Below, one piece after another: positions 14,163 to 18,411 of a stretch of 18,411 nt of DNA. This DNA comes from Tychonema litorale BBK16 (GTDB taxonomy: Bacteria; Cyanobacteriota; Cyanobacteriia; Cyanobacteriales; Microcoleaceae), in assembly GCF_021648855.1 (NCBI RefSeq), contig NZ_JAKJHX010000105.1, positions 1 to 18,411 on the forward strand, written 5' to 3'. The position numbers and the translations under genes were made by a program. Each line of letters begins with the position of its first letter. Positions within the stretch are counted from its first letter, which is position 1. The notes beneath the pieces were generated by a model that worked only from the letters and a program-made list of their open reading frames with translations, did not search any database and had not been told where the DNA came from.

Positions 14163-15101
14163 CTATTGTATGTTGGTATTCGCCTCTAGCTCACCGTAAG
14201 CGGCATACACAGCCTTTACATTATACCAATTCAGAAAAATCCGAGCTATCTCTAAAGCTAACTGCGAGTTACCGCGATCGATCAACCACTGCAAAAAAGG
14301 AGTCATCGTTCGCTCATTCAGCAGCCCGCCCACAGATAAAACTCCCCACAGGATCTGGTGTAACCAAGTCATTTGAATCATTAAGCGCACTTCCCAACTA
14401 GGATGTTTTTGATAAAACAAAACTCCCATTCTGCCGCGCTGAATTTCTCGGTCAATCATACTAGGGATTTGGTCTAAATTAAAAGGTGGGTGCCAGTGAT
14501 AACCGACAGCAGCCGGACATTTAATCAGTTTTAAACCTAACTTCTTTAACCTGACTCCCAACTCTAAATCTTCCCATCCGTAAAGTTGAAAACGATTGTC
14601 AAACAATCCAGCTTCAATCAACCAGTGGCGGGCGATAGCCACATTTCCCGTCGCAAAATAAGCTGCGGAAAAGTCGGTTATTTTGTAGGGCTCCGAGGTA
14701 GGATTGTCAAAATTGCAAGTATTAATCACACTACCATAAGTGAAAGCACGGTCACTTTCTTGATAACCTTGCAGCAAAGCATCTGCGTGTGCTTGCAAGA
14801 AATCCTCGGTAACAACTAAATCGCTGTCAATAAAAATAATCGTATCGCCATTGGCATCTTCAACGCCCAGATTGCGGGCTGCGGCTGGGCCTTGGTGAGA
14901 TTGTGCGATCGATCGCACATGAGACAACTCATCGGCATTTGCGGCCAACCACTCCAGAGTCCCATCTGTCGAACCGTCATCAACTACAATCACTTCATAG
15001 TCTCTGACAACGTTGCCAAACTGCTGGTTTTCCAGGGCAAGTAGACATTTTGCCAAAATAGGTATACGATTGTACGTCGGAATCACAACACTAAAAAACA
15101 C
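14163..15101 (-). CDS. Family 2 glycosyltransferase
   Basis: A 312-residue GT-A fold glycosyltransferase of family 2. The N-terminus FSVVIPTYNRIPILAKCL and VIVVDDGSTDGTLEWL form the nucleotide-sugar-binding part; GPAAARNLGVEDANGD follows; the metal-binding DxD is Asp92-Ser-Asp94 in FIDSDLVV. The later YGWEDLELGVRLKKLGLKL provides the ED motif usual for the catalytic base. There is no strong membrane anchor, so it is probably a cytoplasmic enzyme acting on a lipid- or glycan-linked acceptor; sugar and acceptor cannot be told. It starts with GTG at 15101, after GGGGAAAAGCC, and no in-frame ATG exists upstream near it. It is divergent from argG. Confidence 0.9.
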   Translation of the reverse strand: MFFSVVIPTYNRIPILAKCLLALENQQFGNVVRDYEVIVVDDGSTDGTLEWLAANADELSHVRSIAQSHQGPAAARNLGVEDANGDTIIFIDSDLVVTEDFLQAHADALLQGYQESDRAFTYGSVINTCNFDNPTSEPYKITDFSAAYFATGNVAIARHWLIEAGLFDNRFQLYGWEDLELGVRLKKLGLKLIKCPAAVGYHWHPPFNLDQIPSMIDREIQRGRMGVLFYQKHPSWEVRLMIQMTWLHQILWGVLSVGGLLNERTMTPFLQWLIDRGNSQLALEIARIFLNWYNVKAVYAAYGELEANTNIQ

Positions 15102-15294
15102 GGCTTTTCCCCATCGCCACAGTTACCGTATCCCACGGTAGCAGATTTTTCGCATTAGTTATATCGGACAACAGCAAACTTTAAACAAAAAAGAATATAC
15201 AAATCTGTACGATTTCTGACAAGAATTGATCTCAATTAGGTGCATAATACAAAGTTGGTTAAATATCACATCTAAATTCAGGATGTAAATACAG

Positions 15295-16497
15295 ATGAGT
15301 CGCGCTAAAAAAGTTGTCCTAGCATATTCTGGCGGAGTTGATACCTCCGTCTGTATTCCTTACCTCAAAAACGAGTGGGGTGTTGAAGAAGTAATTACTC
15401 TGGCTGCGGATTTGGGACAGGGAGACGAATTGGAACCAATCCGCAAAAAAGCTTTAGCATCCGGCGCTTCGGAATCCCTAGTAATCGATGCTACCGAGGA
15501 ATTTGTCAAAGACTATGCGTTTCCGGCAATTCAAGCCAACGCACTTTACGAAAATCGCTATCCTCTTTCAACTGCTCTGGCGCGTCCGCTGATTGCTAAA
15601 CTGTTAGTAGAAGCTGCGGAAAAATACGGTGCTGATGCGATCGCCCACGGTTGTACGGGTAAAGGAAACGATCAGGTGCGGTTCGATGTGTCGATCGGCG
15701 CGCTGAATCCTAAGATTAAAATTTTAGCACCAGCGCGGGAATGGAAAATGAGTCGCGAGGAAACGATCGCATACGGCGAGAGATGTGGCATTCCGTCGCC
15801 TGTGAAAAAGTCTTCTCCTTACAGTATCGATCGCAATTTGTTGGGAATGGCGATCGAAGCCGGAATCCTCGAAGATCCGTGGGTGGAACCGCCGGAAGAG
15901 GTATTTTTGATGACAAAGGCGATCGAGCAAACTCCTAACACTCCCGAATACCTAGAAATCGGTTTTGATTGCGGAAATCCTATCAGTTTGAACGGCAAAG
16001 ATTTAGCACCAGTCGCCTTAATTTCCCAACTCAACGAAATAGTTGGAAATCACGGAGTTGGGCGCATTGACATGATTGAAAATCGCTTAGTCGGAATTAA
16101 ATCGCGGGAAATTTACGAAACTCCAGCGATTTTAGTTTTGATGCACGCACACCGAGACTTAGAAAGCTTGACTCTGACAGCAGATGTCACGCGATACAAG
16201 CGCGGCATCGAAGAAACCTACAGCCAAATGATTTACAACGGTCTTTGGTACAATCCTTTGAAAACAGCTTTAGACGCATTTATTCAGGACACGCAAAAGC
16301 GAGTAACTGGAACTGTTCGCCTCAAATTGTTCAAAGGAAATGCGATAATTGTCGGCCGCAAATCCGAAAATTCGCTGTACAGTTTCGACTTAGCAACCTA
16401 CGGCGCAGAGGACGAATTCGATCACAAAGCAGCCGAAGGATTTGTCTACGTTTGGGGACTGCCAACTCGCATTTGGTCGGAGAAGAATCGGGGTTAG
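15295..16497 (+). CDS. argG: Argininosuccinate synthase
   Basis: A 400-residue protein with all hallmarks of ArgG, which joins citrulline and aspartate with ATP to give argininosuccinate, the penultimate step of arginine synthesis. The ATP pyrophosphatase loop is [15 protein letters not shown] (residues 9-23). [18 protein letters not shown] contributes to citrulline binding and [13 protein letters not shown] is the second signature. [23 protein letters not shown] and [11 protein letters not shown] are also standard. Length is normal for the family and no defects are seen. It starts at ATG 15295, just after a GGATG-containing leader. The 193-bp region upstream has a 6-2-6 inverted repeat AATTGA-TC-TCAATT (15224-15237) of unknown meaning. 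Downstream are palindromic repeats that probably end transcription. Confidence 0.98.
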   Translation: MSRAKKVVLAYSGGVDTSVCIPYLKNEWGVEEVITLAADLGQGDELEPIRKKALASGASESLVIDATEEFVKDYAFPAIQANALYENRYPLSTALARPLIAKLLVEAAEKYGADAIAHGCTGKGNDQVRFDVSIGALNPKIKILAPAREWKMSREETIAYGERCGIPSPVKKSSPYSIDRNLLGMAIEAGILEDPWVEPPEEVFLMTKAIEQTPNTPEYLEIGFDCGNPISLNGKDLAPVALISQLNEIVGNHGVGRIDMIENRLVGIKSREIYETPAILVLMHAHRDLESLTLTADVTRYKRGIEETYSQMIYNGLWYNPLKTALDAFIQDTQKRVTGTVRLKLFKGNAIIVGRKSENSLYSFDLATYGAEDEFDHKAAEGFVYVWGLPTRIWSEKNRG

Positions 16498-16521
16498 AAT
16501 GTGTCTACAGAGCTTATGCAA

Positions 16522-16586
16522 AGAAACCGGGTTTCTATCAAAAATCTTTGCTTTCTCAACCAGAGATAGAAAGAAACCCGGTTTCT
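16522..16586. repeat. Inverted pair AGAAACCGGGTTTCT / AGAAACCCGGTTTCT
   Basis: AGAAACCGGGTTTCT (16522-16536) is the exact complement of AGAAACCCGGTTTCT (16572-16586), and each arm is nearly self-palindromic. It shares the AGAAACC(C)GG core with the element inside the nuclease gene (2699-2765). It lies 24 bp past the argG stop. Confidence 0.8.
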
Positions 16587-16643
16587 GACCTCGATCTGTG
16601 TCCAGGAGTGACAAACAAAGTCCGCGCAACACGAGACTAAGAG

Positions 16644-16666
16644 TAAGGTGGGCATTGCCCACCTTA
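16644..16666 (+). terminator. Palindrome, probable argG terminator
   Basis: TAAGGTGGGCA-T-TGCCCACCTTA is a perfect 11-bp stem followed by TTTGTT. It would fit a factor-independent terminator, though this GGTGGGCA palindrome also resembles a dispersed repeat of these genomes. Confidence 0.5.
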
Positions 16667-16710
16667 TTTGTTAAAGTAGGGATAAAATAATTTAAAAATC
16701 CTAGTGAGTT

Positions 16711-16719
16711 TGATACAAT
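16711..16719 (+). promoter_or_regulatory. Candidate extended -10 for the second Uma2 gene
   Basis: TGATACAAT fits the TGnTANNNT pattern and lies 47 bp before the ATG at 16766. No -35 is evident. Confidence 0.3.
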
Positions 16720-16765
16720 AAGAGTGGTCGGAATCTACAATCATAAAACACTCAATATAAAGCCA

Positions 16766-17353
16766 ATGGTTGCAAATCAAAGCCAAAATTACATCTCACC
16801 GGAAGAGTATCTGAAATTAGAAGAACTCAGTCAGGTTAAACATGAGTATATTCAGGGCGAAACCTACGCAATGGCAGGTGCAAGTGATGCTCATGTGACA
16901 ATATGTATTAACTTAGTCAAAACGCTAACCGATCATGTCCGGGGTAATGGCTGTCGTGTTTATATGTCAGACATGAAAGCTAGGATTGAGTCTAGGAATA
17001 TTTACTACTATCCCGACGTGATGGTAACGTGCGATGAACGGGACAAAGCATTTCAATCTTTTAAAAGACATCCTTGTTTAATTATCGAGGTTTTGTCAAA
17101 AGGAACTGAAGGATTCGATCGTGGCGATAAATTTGCTGATTATCAAGAATTAGAAACGCTTCAAGAGTACGTATTAATTAGTCAAAAGCGGCAGCGGGTG
17201 GAGTGTTTTCGTCGCAATGCTGAAGGTTTGTGGGTTTTGTATTCTTACACGCAAGGAAGTGAAATTCACTTGGCTAGTGTGGACTTTCGCACAAGTATGG
17301 ATGCTATCTATGAGGATGTAATCTTTACCAACGAAGATATTGTGCTGAATTAA
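16766..17353 (+). CDS. Uma2 family (DUF820) putative endonuclease, second copy
   Basis: A 195-residue Uma2/DUF820 protein. The sequence opens with the usual ISPEEYLKLEELSQVKHEYIQGETYAMAGASDAHVTI, then MKARIESRNIYYYPDVMVTCD with the conserved P-D, and PCLIIEVLSKGTEGFDRGDKFADYQELETLQEYVLISQ, which holds the active-site E-V core and the R-x-x-K-x-x-x-Y helix. Compared with the copy at 5499 it is a different subtype and not a recent duplicate. The frame extends upstream to a GTG at 16724, but the ATG at 16766 matches where family members begin. The TATAAT for the next gene lies just after its stop. Confidence 0.92.
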   Translation: MVANQSQNYISPEEYLKLEELSQVKHEYIQGETYAMAGASDAHVTICINLVKTLTDHVRGNGCRVYMSDMKARIESRNIYYYPDVMVTCDERDKAFQSFKRHPCLIIEVLSKGTEGFDRGDKFADYQELETLQEYVLISQKRQRVECFRRNAEGLWVLYSYTQGSEIHLASVDFRTSMDAIYEDVIFTNEDIVLN

Positions 17354-17359
17354 TCATGC

Positions 17360-17365
17360 TATAAT
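17360..17365 (+). promoter_or_regulatory. Candidate -10 box for the antitoxin gene
   Basis: A perfect TATAAT lies 26 bp before the antitoxin ATG, in the short gap after the Uma2 stop. A TTGTGC 14 bases upstream is a poor -35. Confidence 0.4.
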
Positions 17366-17391
17366 AAGTATAAAACTTAATTCTTGCAAAT

Positions 17392-17655
17392 ATGCCAAAA
17401 TACCTGACAATTACAGAAGCGCAACAACAACTGCCAAAGTGGCCCGATGAGTTAGCAGCAGAGCCAGCTATCATCACTAAGGATGGGAAACCGGCGATAG
17501 TTGCGATCGGTTTTAAACAATTTGAATCTCTGTTAGAAACCATCGAAATTCTCTCTGATTCCGAATTTATGGCAGATTTGCGATCGGGCATTCAGCAAGC
17601 CCAGAGGGGAGAAACAATAGACTTACAACAGTTAAAAGCAGATTTAAAACTTTAA
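17392..17655 (+). CDS. Phd/YefM-type antitoxin
   Basis: An 87-residue protein resembling the Phd/YefM antitoxin family of type II toxin-antitoxin systems. The N-terminal DNA-binding part is YLTITEAQQQLPKWPDEL, followed by the characteristic AIITKDGKPAIVAIGFKQFESLLETIEIL; the C-terminal helix with ADLRSGIQQAQRGETIDLQQL would bind the toxin. Antitoxins of this family also repress their own operon. The only candidate partner is the 46-residue frame that starts 12 bp later, which seems to be just the tail of a RelE-like toxin, so the antitoxin may now be orphaned or serve as a regulator or anti-addiction factor. Confidence 0.85.
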   Translation: MPKYLTITEAQQQLPKWPDELAAEPAIITKDGKPAIVAIGFKQFESLLETIEILSDSEFMADLRSGIQQAQRGETIDLQQLKADLKL

Positions 17656-17667
17656 CAGCAGTGAAAA

Positions 17668-17808
17668 ATGGAGCCTGTAGAATATCAAGTGCTAGTTGTT
17701 GTAGTGGGAATAGGACGGCGCAAAGAAGGGGATAGACGAGATGTTTATACAGTAACAATGCGACTGTTAGTAGAGATGATGCAAGAGTCAGACAACGATG
17801 ATGAATAA
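17668..17808 (+). pseudogene. Truncated RelE/ParE-like toxin remnant
   Basis: A 46-residue frame starting 12 bp after the antitoxin stop. VEYQVLVVVVGIGRRKEGDRRDVYTVTMRLL resembles the last strand and tail of RelE/ParE toxins, where V-L-V-x-x-V-G-x-R-x-x-x-D-x-Y is common, but the first 50-60 residues of the fold are missing. A stop codon (TGA, 17662-17664) lies directly upstream in the same frame, so there is no room for the rest. A small intact protein is an alternative reading. Most likely a deletion removed the toxin's body. Confidence 0.5.
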
Positions 17809-17824
17809 TCGCGTATTTTCATAG

Positions 17825-17910
17825 CTATGCCTGACTCAATATTTCCAAAAACTCCTGCACAACTAGATCCGGTTGTTCGCTGCATCGGGTAGGGTAGAAG
17901 CGTGTAGTAA
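17825..17910 (-). pseudogene. Possible remnant of an alpha/beta hydrolase C-terminus
   Basis: On the minus strand a short frame ends with SEQPDLVVQEFLEILSQA then TAG. This has the look of the final helix of alpha/beta hydrolases (E-x-P-E/D-L-V-x-x-x-F-L-E-x-L). An in-frame stop cuts the frame a few codons upstream, so only the tail would remain. The match is short and the call is tentative. Confidence 0.3.
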
Positions 17911-18073
17911 GTTACTACCATTGATTATTAAAGCATTTGGGTTTTAGTAATCGATCGCCTTTCAGCAAACGCGCCAAATAATTACGATCGCACTTTCTAT
18001 CCTCTCATTTGTTCACAGCACTCTTTGACGGATGGGTAAATAGGTTTGTGAAGTGCGATCGCACCCACGTCAT

Positions 18074-18411
18074 CTACCACATAAACAGTTCTTTGTCAAC
18101 ATAAACATATTTCCCCAAAACCGTCAGCGGCATCATCTCCCCGCTGCCAAGTAAATCAATTGAAACCCCATCTCGAATCAATAATTTAAACAATTCTTCG
18201 TCATCTTTGATCAAACTAGCATCTAATTCAATAACTTGACCTTCTTCCCTCATTACCTCCAATAAATCAGAAGTAGACACCTGAAATATTTCTTCATGAT
18301 TACACCGCGCAGTCAAGGAATTGCCGTAACTGCCCGTAGCTTCAATATCCGATATTATATCACTTCCGGTAGCATCGGAATTATTAGTGGCGGAAATTAG
18401 GAGACGGCAGT
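18074..18411 (-). CDS. Hypothetical protein, 5' end beyond the window
   Basis: The frame is open from its stop at 18074 to the right edge, about 112 codons, so the N-terminus is not in this window. I do not recognise the family. The visible part begins with a Ser/Thr/Gly/Asp-rich stretch (NNSDATGSDIISDIEATGS), then an acidic, probably helical part (DLLEVMREEGQVIELDASLIKDDEELFKLLI) and ends with IDLLGSGEMMPLTVLGKYVYVDKELFMW. There is no clear signal or membrane segment. A TTG at 18316 could be a start giving 80 residues but has no ribosome binding site. The GGAGACGGCAGT at the very edge may begin another GACACGGC-type repeat, which would then be in or near the gene. Confidence 0.5.
   Translation of the reverse strand, partial: CRLLISATNNSDATGSDIISDIEATGSYGNSLTARCNHEEIFQVSTSDLLEVMREEGQVIELDASLIKDDEELFKLLIRDGVSIDLLGSGEMMPLTVLGKYVYVDKELFMW

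Noticed and set aside
15124..15140. TACCGT / ACGGTA inverted repeat and a GTA-N8-TAG near-match to an NtcA box upstream of argG
   Set aside because: The second half is TAG rather than TAC and there is no -10 at the proper distance, so an NtcA site is not supported.
16245..16640. 131-codon plus-strand frame overlapping the 3' part of argG
   Set aside because: It is a frame-shifted shadow of argG and then reads through palindromic repeats; it has no recognisable domain.
16724..16765. GTG start for the second Uma2 gene
   Set aside because: The ATG at 16766 fits the usual Uma2 N-terminus, and the extra 14 codons show no similarity and crowd the -10 candidate.

Overview
The window looks like a chromosomal segment of a filamentous cyanobacterium, most likely of the Oscillatoria/Microcoleus/Phormidium type. 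The grounds are frequent HIP1 octamers (GCGATCGC) on both strands, cyanobacteria-specific gene families (the ArgZ/AgrE arginine dihydrolase, a DUF7219 protein, SmtA-type metallothionein, Uma2 proteins, a REC-PAS-GAF-PAS histidine kinase) and many short palindromic and heptamer repeats. The genus is an inference.

Layout. Bases 1-831: a hairpin that may be an insertion-sequence end, a DCC thiol-oxidoreductase gene and tRNA-Asp(GTC). Bases 832-3874 (minus): a RecB-like putative nuclease followed 22 bp later by a secreted or anchored esterase-like/phytase-family protein, probably one transcript. Bases 4088-6059 (plus): a class V aminotransferase carrying two in-frame copies of a C/G-rich dispersed repeat, then a Uma2 protein. 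Bases 6118-7489: a small DUF7219 gene with a Pho-box-like array upstream, and a metal-homeostasis cluster (smtA metallothionein, a divergent SmtB/ZiaR/BxmR-type repressor with a recognisable 12-2-12 operator between them, and an Atx1-type copper chaperone convergent with the repressor). Bases 7652-15101 (all minus): a sulfotransferase, the bifunctional arginine dihydrolase/ornithine cyclodeaminase, a 922-residue hybrid histidine kinase and a family 2 glycosyltransferase. Bases 15295-18411: argG, a second Uma2 gene, a Phd/YefM antitoxin with only the tail of a RelE-like toxin behind it, a probable hydrolase-gene remnant, and a gene cut by the right edge.

How the genes relate. The clearest functional unit is the metal cluster: the repressor should control smtA from the shared divergent region, metallothionein buffers Zn/Cd (perhaps Cu), and the Atx1-like protein carries Cu(I). 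ArgG (arginine synthesis) and ArgZ (arginine breakdown to ornithine, ammonium and proline) lie about 4.6 kb apart and act at opposite sides of the arginine pool.

The most unusual aspect is the interaction of short repeats with genes. Palindromic or tandem repeats lie inside reading frames (aminotransferase, RecB-like nuclease), form the last codons of proteins (nuclease, histidine kinase), overlap a stop codon (aminotransferase), or fill most intergenic gaps. I see no complete transposase, CRISPR array, rRNA or clear phage gene.
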